In this document: one piece after another, positions 1-8,515 of the stretch
Numbering within the stretch: position 1 is the first letter of the stretch
How the letters are laid out: every line of letters begins with the position of its first letter
NCBI GenBank assembly: GCA_013373445.1
Contig: JABXHV010000067.1
Span: forward strand, 1-48,137
Direction: 5' to 3'
DNA length: 48,137 bases
DNA from: Paracoccaceae bacterium
GTDB taxonomy: Bacteria; Pseudomonadota; Alphaproteobacteria; Rhizobiales; Stappiaceae
Program-made: the position numbers and the translations under genes
Notes under the pieces: model-generated
Database searches by the model: none
Seen by the model: the letters and a program-made list of their open reading frames with translations, nothing else
Told to the model about the DNA's origin: nothing

Positions 1-117
1 GGTTTCGGCAAGCGTCATGGTAATCGCCGCTGTAAGAGTCGTCTTACCGTGGTCAACGTGGCCAATCGTGCCAATGTTGACGTGCGGTTTGTTACGCTCA
101 AATTTTTCCTTCGCCAT
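1..117 (-). CDS. tuf: Elongation factor Tu, N-terminal fragment
   Basis: The first 39 codons of EF-Tu run off the left edge of the window. EF-Tu is the GTPase that delivers aminoacyl-tRNA to the ribosome. The visible N-terminus starts [16 protein letters not shown] and contains the P-loop GHVDHGKTT at about residues 19-27, diagnostic for EF-Tu. The ATG start is the complement of 115-117. The gene lies 167 bp downstream of tRNA-Gly and is probably co-transcribed with tRNA-Tyr and tRNA-Gly, an arrangement common in alphaproteobacteria. Whether this is one of two tuf copies cannot be told from the fragment. Confidence 0.97.
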   Translation of the reverse strand, partial: MAKEKFERNKPHVNIGTIGHVDHGKTTLTAAITMTLAET

Positions 118-284
118 CGCGTCGCTCTCTGTCCAATACGCGTTAAACCCATAAAGGCTCAAGGCGGGACGCTTTTCGCGCGTTGGACCAGGCCGCTACG
201 ACGAATTGCTTCCCGATTAAACTGTTCGAGATTTCCGGGCGAAAGGACCTTCCGTTCCGGACATTCCGGTCAACTTAACCCCGA

Positions 285-358
285 TGGAGCGGGTGAAGGG
301 AATCGAACCCTCGTCGTCAGCTTGGAAGGCTGCTGCTCTACCATTGAGCTACACCCGC
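285..358 (-). tRNA. tRNA-Gly (anticodon TCC)
   Basis: The reverse complement folds as a 74-nt tRNA with acceptor GCGGGTG/CACCCGC, D-arm, anticodon loop CTTCCAA (anticodon TCC), T-arm GGTTCGATTCC and an encoded CCA end. It lies 21 bp downstream of tRNA-Tyr and upstream of tuf on the same strand. Confidence 0.97.
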
Positions 359-379
359 ACACCAGACTTTAGTGGGCGA

Positions 380-464
380 TGGTGGAGGAGGTTGGATTCG
401 AACCAACGTAGGCATAGCCAACGGATTTACAGTCCGTCCCCTTTAGCCACTCGGGCACTCCTCC
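380..464 (-). tRNA. tRNA-Tyr (anticodon GTA)
   Basis: The reverse complement is an 85-nt class II tRNA: acceptor GGAGGAG, anticodon stem-loop with GTA in ACTGTAAAT, a long variable arm, T-loop GGTTCGAATCC and encoded CCA. It is the first gene of the tRNA-Tyr/tRNA-Gly/tuf group. Confidence 0.97.
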
Positions 465-867
465 ATCTCGTCCTGCTTCAGCCGAAGCGATCAGGATGGC
501 TAACCGGAAAGCCCGTCCGACAAGAACGAGCAATCCCGTGGCGCGTTTTATGCAGATACGGACTTTCCCTGTCAACGAGTTTTCATACGAAAGTTCAGAA
601 ATTTTCCATACGTCCCTTTTTCAAGCCTGTTTCAAGACATCATCAGGCATGAAAATTCGCAGTTTTCTAATATTTTTCAGCCACTTCTTACATTAACTAC
701 AGCGATAAACACTGATTGTGGATGAAGCTCAAAAGCACTTCATGACACAGCCTGAACAGCTTCAGGGACATAAAATGCATATGCAAACCGGATAATCGGA
801 CCCAGGCATCGCCGGGCATGCAACAAATATTCTTGCCGTCAGACTGACTTTGACAGTATCTGAACCC
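465..867. other. Divergent spacer between tRNA-Tyr and rlmB
   Basis: This 403-bp gap holds the minus-strand promoter at 547-575 and presumably the rlmB promoter. I found no convincing -35/-10 pair for rlmB. The short reading frames here overlap tRNAs or have no family features, and I do not call them genes. Confidence 0.6.
547..575 (-). promoter_or_regulatory. Sigma70-type promoter of the tRNA-Tyr/tRNA-Gly/tuf group
   Basis: On the minus strand a perfect -35 TTGACA (complement of 570-575) is followed by a 17-nt spacer and -10 CATAAA (complement of 547-552). The sequence after the -10 is GC-rich (ACGCGCC), a discriminator type usual for stringently controlled tRNA and translation genes. It sits about 80 nt upstream of the mature 5' end of tRNA-Tyr, leaving a leader to be processed. 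Transcription start and control are inferred. Confidence 0.75.
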
Positions 868-1692
868 ATGACTGACAAATCACCAGCTCCCAAGAAGCCA
901 TTTTACAAAGATGGTCGCAACAAGGGCAAATCCGGATCCTGGTCCAAACCAGGTCCCCGGCGCCCAGGCCTGCCACCCGAAGGGCCAGTGCTTCTGTATG
1001 GCCTCCATACGGTCGAGGCGGCTTTTGCCAATCCGGACCGCAAGCGTCTCAAGCTCTATGCGACCGAAAACGCCCAGCGTCGTTTGATCGAAGAACGCGG
1101 CGTGAAGATCGATGTGCCTGTTGAGACCATAATGCCGCGCGCGCTGGATCGTATGGTCACCAAGGACGCCGTGCATCAAGGCATGATCCTGGAGGCAGAT
1201 CCCCTGCCCGCTTATGGTCCAGAGCATCTTCATGGGGCCCGTCTGATCCTCGCCCTCGACCAGGTCACAGACCCGCACAACGTCGGCGCGATCCTGCGAT
1301 CTGCTGTCGCCTTGTCCGCCGATGCCGTGGTAACCACAGAACGCCATGCGCCAGAAGAAGGCTCTGTTCTGGCAAAATCCGCTTCCGGCGCACTCGACAT
1401 GATCAAGCATGTGCGGGTGAAGAACATGGCACGCTTCATCAATGAGATGAGCGATCAGGGTTTTGGCTGCGTCGCTCTAGATAGTGATGGACCGAACAGC
1501 CTTGAGGAAACCGAGTTCGGTGACCATACAGTGCTTGTGCTTGGCTCAGAGGGGAAAGGCGTCCGGCAGGGCGTGCGCGAAGCATGCGGTCAGTTGGCAC
1601 GCCTGGACATGCCCGGCGAGATCCGCTCCCTGAACGTGTCCAACGCAGCTGTATTGTCTCTGTACGTCGCAAGACAGAAGATGGGCCTTTAG
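868..1692 (+). CDS. rlmB: 23S rRNA (guanosine-2'-O)-methyltransferase RlmB (SpoU/TrmH family)
   Basis: This 274-aa protein is a SPOUT-class methyltransferase that 2'-O-methylates a conserved guanosine of 23S rRNA (G2251 in E. coli) with S-adenosylmethionine. The N-terminus is basic and disordered (Lys/Gly/Pro-rich, residues 1-40), followed by a substrate-binding domain beginning with LLYGLHTVEAAFANP. The C-terminal SpoU domain carries the three classic motifs: DPHNVGAILRSA, LGSEGKGVR and the knot region IRSLNVSNAAVLSLY. ATG 868 is chosen. An in-frame TTG at 850 would add six residues but neither start has a strong ribosome site. It is divergent from the tRNA/tuf group. Confidence 0.93.
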   Translation: MTDKSPAPKKPFYKDGRNKGKSGSWSKPGPRRPGLPPEGPVLLYGLHTVEAAFANPDRKRLKLYATENAQRRLIEERGVKIDVPVETIMPRALDRMVTKDAVHQGMILEADPLPAYGPEHLHGARLILALDQVTDPHNVGAILRSAVALSADAVVTTERHAPEEGSVLAKSASGALDMIKHVRVKNMARFINEMSDQGFGCVALDSDGPNSLEETEFGDHTVLVLGSEGKGVRQGVREACGQLARLDMPGEIRSLNVSNAAVLSLYVARQKMGL

Positions 1693-1797
1693 CAGCCCGA
1701 TCCCGCACACCACCTTATCAGGGCGCGCCGAACTCCTTAAAGGCGCTTCCTGCCACTCGTCTGCCTTGAGCCTTGCAACAAGGTTTTCCACACCGCT

Positions 1798-1831
1798 AAA
1801 AGGCAAAATCATACGGAATTTTTCGCCTTTT
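1798..1831 (+). terminator. Possible AT-rich terminator after rlmB
   Basis: AAAAGGC (1798-1804) pairs with GCCTTTT (1825-1831), with further A/T pairing inside, followed by GCATTTTAG. It lies about 105 bp after rlmB and 85 bp before tRNA-Thr. The stem is AT-rich and the tail short, so the call is weak. Confidence 0.35.
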
Positions 1832-1914
1832 GCATTTTAGCTCTTGCGAGTAGCAAAAAAATCGGACAAAAGGCGCTCCAACGCAGACGGCGTCTCAACG
1901 CCGATATGCAATGT

Positions 1915-1990
1915 GCCGGTATAGCTCAGCTGGTAGAGCACCTGATTTGTAATCAGGGGGTCGCGGGTTCGAATCCTGCTGCCGGCACCA
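1915..1990 (+). tRNA. tRNA-Thr (anticodon TGT)
   Basis: A 76-nt cloverleaf: acceptor GCCGGTA/TGCCGGC, D-arm AGCTCAGCTGGTAGAGC, anticodon loop TTTGTAA (TGT), T-arm GCGGGTTCGAATCCTGC and encoded CCA. A small perfect hairpin (CGGCGT/ACGCCG, 1888-1903) stands just upstream in the likely precursor leader. Confidence 0.97.
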
Positions 1991-2120
1991 CTTTTCTCCC
2001 CCCAAATGTTTGAATATTGTTGGCATCGACTCTACGGTCGAAGACGACCGCTACGTGCTCAACCTAATTTAATTCTGAGCTATGGTTACGCTTCATCTCC
2101 CGTTTCTTTAGAGTCACTCG

Positions 2121-2507
2121 ATGCAAATCAACATCCCGAGCGTAAAAACCGAAGTCGAAGCAGCTTTTGCTGAATACGAAAAAGCTCTGGTCACCAATGA
2201 TGTCGCCAGCCTGGACCGCCTGTTCCTGAACGCTCCCACCACAATTCGCTATGGCGGCGGCGAGAACCTTTACGGCTATGACGAAATCGCGGCCTTCCGG
2301 TCTTCCAGGCCGTCCGCCGGTCTTGAACGCACCCTAGACAAGACTGTGATAACGACCTACGGCACCGACTTCGCAACCGCCTCCACGCTCTTTTATCGAA
2401 AAACAGCACCGGGGAAAGTCGGCCGTCAGATGCAGACCTGGGTCAAAACGGGAGATGGCTGGCGCGTGGTTGCCGCTCACGTGAGCGTGGTTCCTGACGA
2501 GACCTAA
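2121..2507 (+). CDS. HpxZ/AtzH-like small NTF2-fold protein (DUF3225)
   Basis: A 128-aa protein of the SnoaL/NTF2-like fold, closest to the HpxZ (oxalurate catabolism) and AtzH family (DUF3225). The family signature includes a start such as MQINIPSVKTEVEAAFAEYEK, a central FRYGxxENLYGYDEI-type segment (here IRYGGGENLYGYDEI, about residues 42-56) and a C-terminal WVKTGDGWRVVAAHVS. In HpxZ-type loci the protein accompanies an amidase, but no hpx, amidase or transporter gene is adjacent here, so the role is not fixed by context. It stands alone between tRNA-Thr and ugd. Confidence 0.75.
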   Translation: MQINIPSVKTEVEAAFAEYEKALVTNDVASLDRLFLNAPTTIRYGGGENLYGYDEIAAFRSSRPSAGLERTLDKTVITTYGTDFATASTLFYRKTAPGKVGRQMQTWVKTGDGWRVVAAHVSVVPDET

Positions 2508-2583
2508 CTTTTGCCAGTGCGCTCGCGAGAAAATGCTCTCACTCACGCCGAGCAGCGCCCGCTGGCAAAACGGAGAACTTCGA

Positions 2584-2620
2584 GCCCGGCGATTCAGATC
2601 GCGGGCGCTTTCCCCTTTTT
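2584..2620 (+). terminator. Rho-independent terminator after the HpxZ-like gene
   Basis: GCCCG-g-CGAT (2584-2593) pairs with ATCG-CGGGC (2598-2606) around a TCAG loop, followed by a pyrimidine tract ending in T6 (to about 2621). A longer inverted repeat, TTTTGCCAG (2511-2519) with CTGGCAAAA (2562-2570), lies just before it. Confidence 0.65.
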
Positions 2621-2780
2621 TCCAACGCATTTTACGAGCGCCGTGACCACAGCTGTCATCTGCTTGATAAGTTAGCCCCCTAAATCGATGCCGACGAGTG
2701 CTGCTTGTTCTTGATCTTCAAAAGCGGCACCTATATGCCGACAGGCAGATCAATTTGAGATTGTGTGAAGGACGAACCGA

Positions 2781-4088
2781 ATGCGTGTTGCAATGATTGG
2801 AACAGGATACGTTGGACTCGTCTCCGGCACTTGTTTTGCCGACTTTGGCCATATCGTTACCTGCATCGACAAGGACAGCTCCAAGATCGACGCCTTGAAC
2901 AGCGGCGAAATCCCGATCTACGAGCCTGGTCTTCAGGAACTGGTTGCCGAGAATGTCGCCAATGACCGTTTGTTCTTCTCAACCGATGCATCCGATGCGA
3001 TCAAACAAGCCGATGCAGTTTTCATCGCGGTCGGCACACCGACCCGACGCGGAGACGGACACGCCGACCTGTCCTACGTCTATGCAGCTGCAGAAGAGAT
3101 CGCTGGCCTGATTGAAGGCTTTACGGTGATTGTCACCAAGTCGACGGTTCCTGTTGGAACCGGAGACGAGGTCGAGGCAATCATCAAAAAAACCAATCCG
3201 GACGCCAACTTTGCGGTCGTGTCGAACCCTGAGTTCCTGCGTGAAGGCGCCGCGATCAACGACTTCAAACGCCCGGACCGTGTCGTTGTCGGAACAGACA
3301 GCGAAGAAGCTGTCGAGGTCATGCGCGAGCTCTACCGCCCGCTATACCTCAATGAAACGCCGATCATTGTTACCCGCCGCCGCACGTCCGAGCTGATCAA
3401 ATATGCAGCCAACGCCTTTTTGGCAGTGAAGATCACCTTCATCAACGAGATTGCCGATCTGTGTGAAAAGGTTGGCGCCAACGTCCAGGAAGTATCTCGC
3501 GGCATTGGTTTGGACAATCGTATCGGTTCGAAGTTTCTCCATGCAGGGCCAGGTTATGGCGGCTCCTGCTTTCCCAAGGACACGCTGGCCCTGTCGCGCA
3601 TTGGGACAGAGGCCAATTCACCGCTCAAGATCGTTGACAGCGTGATCGAAGTAAATGCGGCCCGCAAGCGTCGAATGGCAGACAAGGTCATCAGCTTCAT
3701 GGGCGGAGACGTGAAAGGCAAAACCATCGCCCTTCTTGGTTTGGCGTTCAAACCAAACACCGACGACATGCGCGATGCACCAAGCATCGACATCGTCTCG
3801 AAGCTGCAGGAGGCTGGCGCCTCAATCCGCGCCTACGACCCTGCCGCAATGGGCGAAGCCGGTCACATCATGAAGGATGTACTGTTCTGTGATGGCCCCT
3901 ATCACGCAATTGAAAACTCAGACGTTCTGGTCATTGTAACCGAGTGGGACCAGTTCCGTGCGCTGGATCTGGAGCGCGTGAAGTCACTTCTCAACACTCC
4001 AAAAGTCGTCGATCTCAGGAATATCTACAAACCGGACTACATGAGCGAACGGGGCTTTGAGTACACCAGCATCGGCCGTGCCTACTAA
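2781..4088 (+). CDS. ugd: UDP-glucose 6-dehydrogenase
   Basis: This 435-aa cytosolic enzyme oxidises UDP-glucose twice with NAD+ to UDP-glucuronate, a precursor of uronic acid-containing exopolysaccharide and LPS sugars. The N-terminal Rossmann domain begins MRVAMIGTGYVGLVSG with the GxGxxG dinucleotide motif. The conserved FLREGxAxxDFxxPDRVVVG segment lies near residue 150. The catalytic cysteine is Cys263 in GPGYGGSCFPKD, and the C-terminal domain contains the AFKPNTDDMRDAPS signature. Length is normal. It is a single-gene unit here, with terminator-like hairpins on both sides and no polysaccharide cluster beside it. Confidence 0.96.
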   Translation: MRVAMIGTGYVGLVSGTCFADFGHIVTCIDKDSSKIDALNSGEIPIYEPGLQELVAENVANDRLFFSTDASDAIKQADAVFIAVGTPTRRGDGHADLSYVYAAAEEIAGLIEGFTVIVTKSTVPVGTGDEVEAIIKKTNPDANFAVVSNPEFLREGAAINDFKRPDRVVVGTDSEEAVEVMRELYRPLYLNETPIIVTRRRTSELIKYAANAFLAVKITFINEIADLCEKVGANVQEVSRGIGLDNRIGSKFLHAGPGYGGSCFPKDTLALSRIGTEANSPLKIVDSVIEVNAARKRRMADKVISFMGGDVKGKTIALLGLAFKPNTDDMRDAPSIDIVSKLQEAGASIRAYDPAAMGEAGHIMKDVLFCDGPYHAIENSDVLVIVTEWDQFRALDLERVKSLLNTPKVVDLRNIYKPDYMSERGFEYTSIGRAY

Positions 4089-4121
4089 GCGCAAAGGCCG
4101 TATCGAGAGCATAAAGACATA

Positions 4122-4155
4122 AATTCGGGCTGGAAGAGACCTTCCAGCCCGAATT
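4122..4155 (+). terminator. Perfect 15-bp hairpin after ugd
   Basis: AATTCGGGCTGGAAG (4122-4136) and its exact complement (4141-4155) enclose the loop AGAC, 34 bp after the ugd stop. There is no T-run after it, so it may stabilise the mRNA 3' end or terminate only weakly. Confidence 0.6.
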
Positions 4156-4279
4156 GTATCAGATCTCTCGATCCACTTTTACGCTCATTTAATAACCTAA
4201 CGTCACCCTGAACACATCATATCCGTCATTTGATGCTCTTGGCATTCAGATTATGGTGGGTTGGAAAGGGTTCGTGAGC

Positions 4280-5149
4280 ATGGCCTTTAAGGGCAACAAA
4301 GCAAAGACGCGCTGCTTGCGAGCAAGTTACGCATCTCCATTCCTCACCGCGATGGGCCATTTGTTGTTTGGTCTGTCGGAACCTGTGCACGCTTTTGATG
4401 CGGTACGCCCGGACCTCAACGCCCGGAAGACGCAGATCATTGATAGCGTTGCCGCACCTTGGCCGTCTGTTGGGCGGGTCAATGTTGCAGGCATCAGCAA
4501 GACATCCATGTGTACAGGAACGCTCATAGCTCCAAACCTCGTCCTGACAGCAGCCCATTGCCTGTTCGACAGGGTCACCGGACGACTCTTTCCGGTTGGC
4601 GATGTGAAATTTATCGCCGGGGTCAGACGCAATCTGTTTTCAGAACAAATGCAGGCGAGCTGCTTCCGTATTCCGGGCAACTACACCCCGTCCAGAAAAC
4701 CACACCTGAAGGATGTCAGGGAAGATGTGGCATTGATCGTGTTGTCAAAAGACAGCCTGCTTCCGAGCGTTGGGCAGGTGCCTGCAAAAGATCTCCTGAC
4801 ACCCCCAAGACATGCCAATCTGCAGGCAGCGGGATACCACAAGGATCGCAATTATCTTCCAACACTCGATCCTTCCTGCCAGATCGTCGATGAGGTCGAC
4901 GGCATCTGGCTAACCAATTGTGCCAGCAAACAAGGTGCTTCTGGCGGACCAATCTTCATGGAAGACAAGGGAAAGCTGCGCATCGCAGGCGTCTTGTCTG
5001 CGACAGCCGGCAAGAGTACCTCTGTTGTGGTTCCCCGCCCCCGCTGGCAAAAACTGCTGGACCACCCCTTCTGCACCTCGAGCACCAGACGCGCGGAGCC
5101 GGTCGACCTTACCGGCCAGTTTAACTGGACGAGTGATGTTCCCCAGTAG
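4280..5149 (+). CDS. Secreted trypsin-like serine protease
   Basis: About 289 aa with a long N-terminal targeting region ending near VHA, then a chymotrypsin-fold (S1) domain. Counting from the upstream ATG at 4253, the triad is His102 in LTAAHC, Asp158 in REDVALIVL and Ser230 in GASGGPIF. Cys residues near the His and Ser are positioned for the usual disulfides. I prefer ATG 4280 because AAAGGG lies 9 nt before it; ATG 4253 (nine more residues) has no visible ribosome site. Likely periplasmic or extracellular; the substrate is unknown. It is a stand-alone gene between ugd and nadK. Confidence 0.85.
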   Translation: MAFKGNKAKTRCLRASYASPFLTAMGHLLFGLSEPVHAFDAVRPDLNARKTQIIDSVAAPWPSVGRVNVAGISKTSMCTGTLIAPNLVLTAAHCLFDRVTGRLFPVGDVKFIAGVRRNLFSEQMQASCFRIPGNYTPSRKPHLKDVREDVALIVLSKDSLLPSVGQVPAKDLLTPPRHANLQAAGYHKDRNYLPTLDPSCQIVDEVDGIWLTNCASKQGASGGPIFMEDKGKLRIAGVLSATAGKSTSVVVPRPRWQKLLDHPFCTSSTRRAEPVDLTGQFNWTSDVPQ

Positions 5150-5331
5150 GCGTAAACATGCCCACCAAGGGTGTTTTGAAGACCACCGAAAATCCGAATA
5201 AGTCTCTTTCCTGATTGAAATTACAGGAAATTTCGCAAACAGGGCTTGGCGAGCGCGCCCTTGCTGCTGTTTAGTGATGGTCACAATTGGGCGAAGGCCT
5301 GCGATCAAAGCCAAACAAAGACGGCAATCCT

Positions 5332-6126
5332 ATGGTTCAAGATTCGGATCAAGTCAGCATCCGCACTGAAAAGCTTGCTTTTATAGCCAGTGATGCCCCC
5401 GGCGCGCAGACCGCTTTTGGCCGGCTGACAAGCTTGCACGGCAATGTTTCCCTCGACGAGGCAGATGTCGTTATCGCGCTTGGCGGTGACGGCCTCATGT
5501 TGAGCACCTTGCACACCTGCATGAATACCGGAAAACCGATCTACGGCATGAACTGCGGCTCGGTTGGTTTTCTGATGAATGATTACCGCGAGGACCGTCT
5601 CATAGAGCGTTTGCAGAACGCGGACGTCACGACAATCCATCCCCTCTTGATGGAAACAACAGACGTCAACGGGAACAAGCACTGTGCGCATGCCATCAAT
5701 GAAGTCTCCTTGCTTCGGCAAACGTCGCAGGCTGCTGCATTGAAAATATCCGTCGATGGACGGACTCGCCTTGAAGAGCTCGTTTGTGATGGCTGCCTGG
5801 TGGCAACGCCTGCAGGCAGCACCGCCTACAATCTGTCCGCACACGGCCCGATCCTGCCGATTTCGGCCACCTTGCTCGCCCTCACTCCGATCAGTGCCTT
5901 CCGCCCGCGTCGCTGGCGTGGCGCATTGCTGCCAAACCGCGTACGGGTCGACATTGAAGTGCTTGATTCCAAGAAACGGCCTGTGAGTGCGACAGCAGAT
6001 CACAAGGAGTTTCGGGAAGTGCAACATGTCACGGTACACGAGGACATAAACACCTCGGGCATCATCATGTTTGATCCTGACCATGGCTGGGACGAACGGG
6101 TTCTGACCGAGATGTTCCGCTACTGA
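5332..6126 (+). CDS. nadK: NAD kinase
   Basis: This 264-aa enzyme phosphorylates NAD to NADP, the only de novo route to NADP. The family GGDG motif lies at residues 51-54 (ALGGDGLML), followed by [12 protein letters not shown] and the NE motif (Asn123-Glu124, HAINEVSLL). A later [19 protein letters not shown] segment completes the active site. The ATG start at 5332 gives normal length; in-frame TTG at 5287 is less likely. It is followed by the Hpt gene on the same strand. Confidence 0.95.
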   Translation: MVQDSDQVSIRTEKLAFIASDAPGAQTAFGRLTSLHGNVSLDEADVVIALGGDGLMLSTLHTCMNTGKPIYGMNCGSVGFLMNDYREDRLIERLQNADVTTIHPLLMETTDVNGNKHCAHAINEVSLLRQTSQAAALKISVDGRTRLEELVCDGCLVATPAGSTAYNLSAHGPILPISATLLALTPISAFRPRRWRGALLPNRVRVDIEVLDSKKRPVSATADHKEFREVQHVTVHEDINTSGIIMFDPDHGWDERVLTEMFRY

Positions 6127-6236
6127 GACAATTGACGTTACGTGTTTTTAGATGGCAAGCTGAAATCGACGCGGGCCAATAACTGAACGCGATTCGGCTG
6201 CCGAACAGCTGGTCTGATCGAAATCGAGAGGGACTC

Positions 6237-6764
6237 ATGTCCACAGACCCATTTGAAGACGAACCAAGCGAAACCATCACACCACCTGACGACCTTCGCA
6301 AAAAGGTCCGTGTGATGAGCAAGAAAGAAGCGGCCAAATTCGATCCTATCGCAGCGGCTGAAGCGGCCCTCGAGCGGTTGTCGCAAAATTTTGACAACTG
6401 GATGAATTCCGAAAACGAAACTCTCCAGGAGGCATGGTCAGCTTCAGCGAAGCTTGAGCTCACCAAAACCAATCTCGATGCGGTCTACCAGGCGACTCAT
6501 AACATTAAGGGTCAGGCCGAAACTCTCGGATACCCTTTGGTTGGACGGGTCGCAGCAAATCTTTGCTATCTGTTCGAAAAACTGCCCGATGATGAAAAAC
6601 TCCCGCGCATGCTGGTGGATCAGCATGTCTCCGCTGTCAGAGCGATGATTGCGGAAGGTGCCAACGATGAGCAGAACGAACTTGGTGTTAATCTCGTCAA
6701 ACGCCTTGAAGAAGTCACCGACGACTATTTAGCACAGCACCAGGGCGAAATCTCGAAAGACTAA
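6237..6764 (+). CDS. Stand-alone histidine phosphotransfer (Hpt) domain protein
   Basis: A 175-aa protein whose C-terminal half is an Hpt four-helix bundle. His88 in the motif ATHNIKGQAETLGYP is the predicted phospho-acceptor, matching the family H-N-I/L-K-G consensus. The N-terminal 55 residues are acidic then basic, without a recognised domain. No histidine kinase or response regulator is adjacent, so it probably works as an orphan relay module. GAGAGG sits just upstream of ATG 6237. A 13-bp inverted repeat (TTCGGC-T-GCCGAA, 6193-6205) lies 31 bp before the start. Confidence 0.82.
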   Translation: MSTDPFEDEPSETITPPDDLRKKVRVMSKKEAAKFDPIAAAEAALERLSQNFDNWMNSENETLQEAWSASAKLELTKTNLDAVYQATHNIKGQAETLGYPLVGRVAANLCYLFEKLPDDEKLPRMLVDQHVSAVRAMIAEGANDEQNELGVNLVKRLEEVTDDYLAQHQGEISKD

Positions 6765-6788
6765 GTGTCTGACTTCAATAGTCCCTGA

Positions 6789-7241
6789 ATGGTGGTGGTT
6801 GTGAAGCTATCGCACATAAGTCTGACCGCGCGCGATGCCAATTCCTTATCCGCATTCTACAAGTATGTTTTCGGTTTTATCGATCGGCGAGCAGCAAAAC
6901 GCATCTCTGGCAAAGCAGTTTCGCGCGGCAATGGCCTAAACAATTCAAACATCTATTCAATCTGGCTGACTTTGCCAGATGACGAAGGACCATTCCTTGA
7001 AATAATGGAATACTCGGAAACCATTGAAAGGCGTTTGCCTATGGTCAATGAGCCAGGTTATGGCCACCTTGCCTTCGAGGTCCGCAACCTCAATGAGACC
7101 ATCAAAACGGTCCTGCAACATGGAGGGGCTCTGCAAGGTCAGATCACAAACTTCGGCACCGATGCCAAACCACACTTGTTGGTTTATGTGCGCGATAGTG
7201 AAGGCAACATCCTGGAATTGGAACAGGTCCGCGCAGAGTAA
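6789..7241 (+). CDS. VOC (glyoxalase/bleomycin-resistance fold) family protein
   Basis: A 150-aa protein with the paired beta-alpha-beta-beta-beta modules of the vicinal oxygen chelate superfamily. Candidate metal ligands are His in KLSHISLTARD, Glu in FLEIMEY, His in GYGHLAFEV and Glu in NILELEQ, the pattern of lactoylglutathione lyase-like enzymes. The substrate is not determinable. The start region is ambiguous: ATG 6789 is followed by three GTG codons within five positions, and no clear ribosome site is seen. It lies 24 bp after the Hpt gene and may share its transcript. Confidence 0.82.
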   Translation: MVVVVKLSHISLTARDANSLSAFYKYVFGFIDRRAAKRISGKAVSRGNGLNNSNIYSIWLTLPDDEGPFLEIMEYSETIERRLPMVNEPGYGHLAFEVRNLNETIKTVLQHGGALQGQITNFGTDAKPHLLVYVRDSEGNILELEQVRAE

Positions 7242-7265
7242 CATTCAGGCACCGCGCTCAATGCC

Positions 7266-8423
7266 TTAAGCGGCCGTCAAAACCTTTTGACTCATGGTAC
7301 GAACCTGAGCCCGTGCCTCCTGACGTGCGGTATCGATCACGAATTTCCGCATGAAGGATTTCAGATCACCATCAATGGCAAAGGTTTCATCCTGCACCTC
7401 GTCGAGCAAGGCTTCGCTGAGCAATCGCGCCTCTGCGAGCGCCAAATCCTTGCGAAAGGAGATCTCCGCCATGCGCACCATCTCGGCCACCAAAAGGAAG
7501 ATCTGCTGAGCACGCATCGGAATTCCCGCCTTCTTCAAGAGCGCCCGAACAGCAACCGCTCGCGCACTTGCCAAAATGTTATAAACACGCTCGCAGGAAA
7601 GCCCGGTCAAAAGCGACAACGACGTCGCCAGAAGACGGAAACGGCCGATACAGGCTGCCCTCAGCAACAAACGGGTATTGAGTTGTCCGGTCGCACGCAA
7701 GTGCTCGGCAAGCTTCAAGAGACAGGATTCTCCGACCTCTTGTGACAATCGCAGCGCAATTTTGTCTGACGCCTCAGCCAGCGAGCTTGGTGATTTTGTC
7801 TCGCCCGGCATGTCCGAGAGGGCTGGCAGATTGCTGTTGACGGCCAGCGCATGTTTTAACAACACGTCATGCCGGATATGAATGGCAAGCTCCGGCAAAT
7901 CCAGCAACGCACCGCGTATTTCGGCACACTCAACATGCCGCGACCAGATCTGCTCAACAGCATCTTCTGTCAATTGCTTCACATGAGAATGCAGCAAGAC
8001 AAGACAAGCTTCACGCGTTCCACTCTTCGCCAACGCAGAACAAACACGTGCTGATAAAACGCGTCTTTGCGCCAATGCGACTTGAACGATGGGTGCTGGA
8101 TGCTCAATGGCTTCGATCAACTCGTCATCGGTAAAAGCATTGGCGTGACGAAAAACAATCGATGCGACCTCACCGACATCTTCGGCGAGACTATAAAGAA
8201 TATGTCTCGGGGTATCCGGGCAAGGTGCAAGCACTTCCGCCAAAGCCATGCGGACTGGTGGAAAGGGATCATCCAGAAGGACAGTCAATGCCGCCGTCAC
8301 GTTCTGCTTCTCGGTCTCTGAAAATTCTGACGTTATCCAGGCACGCGCCAGTGCATGCGTAGCTTGGGAACGCAGAGGATCCGGCGCGGTTTCAGCCCAT
8401 GAGATGAAGTTTTGAATAATCAT
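7266..8423 (-). CDS. DUF2336 domain-containing protein
   Basis: A 385-aa protein of the alphaproteobacterial DUF2336 family, rich in short alpha-helical HEAT-like repeats with no signal peptide. ATG 8423 gives the family-typical beginning MIIQNFISWAETAP; a longer TTG start at 8468 seems unlikely. Helical repeats such as DPFPPVRMALAEVL and HPAPIVQVALAQ suggest a scaffold or protein-interaction role. No enzymatic motif is visible. It converges on the VOC gene and lies downstream of the lytic transglycosylase on the same strand. A half-conserved CtrA-like element (TTAA-N7-TTCA, 8473-8487) sits 50 bp upstream of the start. Confidence 0.82.
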   Translation of the reverse strand: MIIQNFISWAETAPDPLRSQATHALARAWITSEFSETEKQNVTAALTVLLDDPFPPVRMALAEVLAPCPDTPRHILYSLAEDVGEVASIVFRHANAFTDDELIEAIEHPAPIVQVALAQRRVLSARVCSALAKSGTREACLVLLHSHVKQLTEDAVEQIWSRHVECAEIRGALLDLPELAIHIRHDVLLKHALAVNSNLPALSDMPGETKSPSSLAEASDKIALRLSQEVGESCLLKLAEHLRATGQLNTRLLLRAACIGRFRLLATSLSLLTGLSCERVYNILASARAVAVRALLKKAGIPMRAQQIFLLVAEMVRMAEISFRKDLALAEARLLSEALLDEVQDETFAIDGDLKSFMRKFVIDTARQEARAQVRTMSQKVLTAA

Positions 8424-8515
8424 TTTACGCACTACTGTCTTCCGATACGGCGACAATAATGCATCCAAAGGCTTAACGATCGGTTCACCATAAAATTTTA
8501 GGCAAACTCAGCGCT

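Noticed and set aside
284-652. Plus-strand open frame over tRNA-Gly and tRNA-Tyr
   Set aside because: It runs across two tRNA genes and the tuf-group promoter; not plausible as protein.
5305-6084. A 259-codon minus-strand frame opposite nadK
   Set aside because: Antisense shadow of a well-supported NAD kinase, with no domain-like segments.
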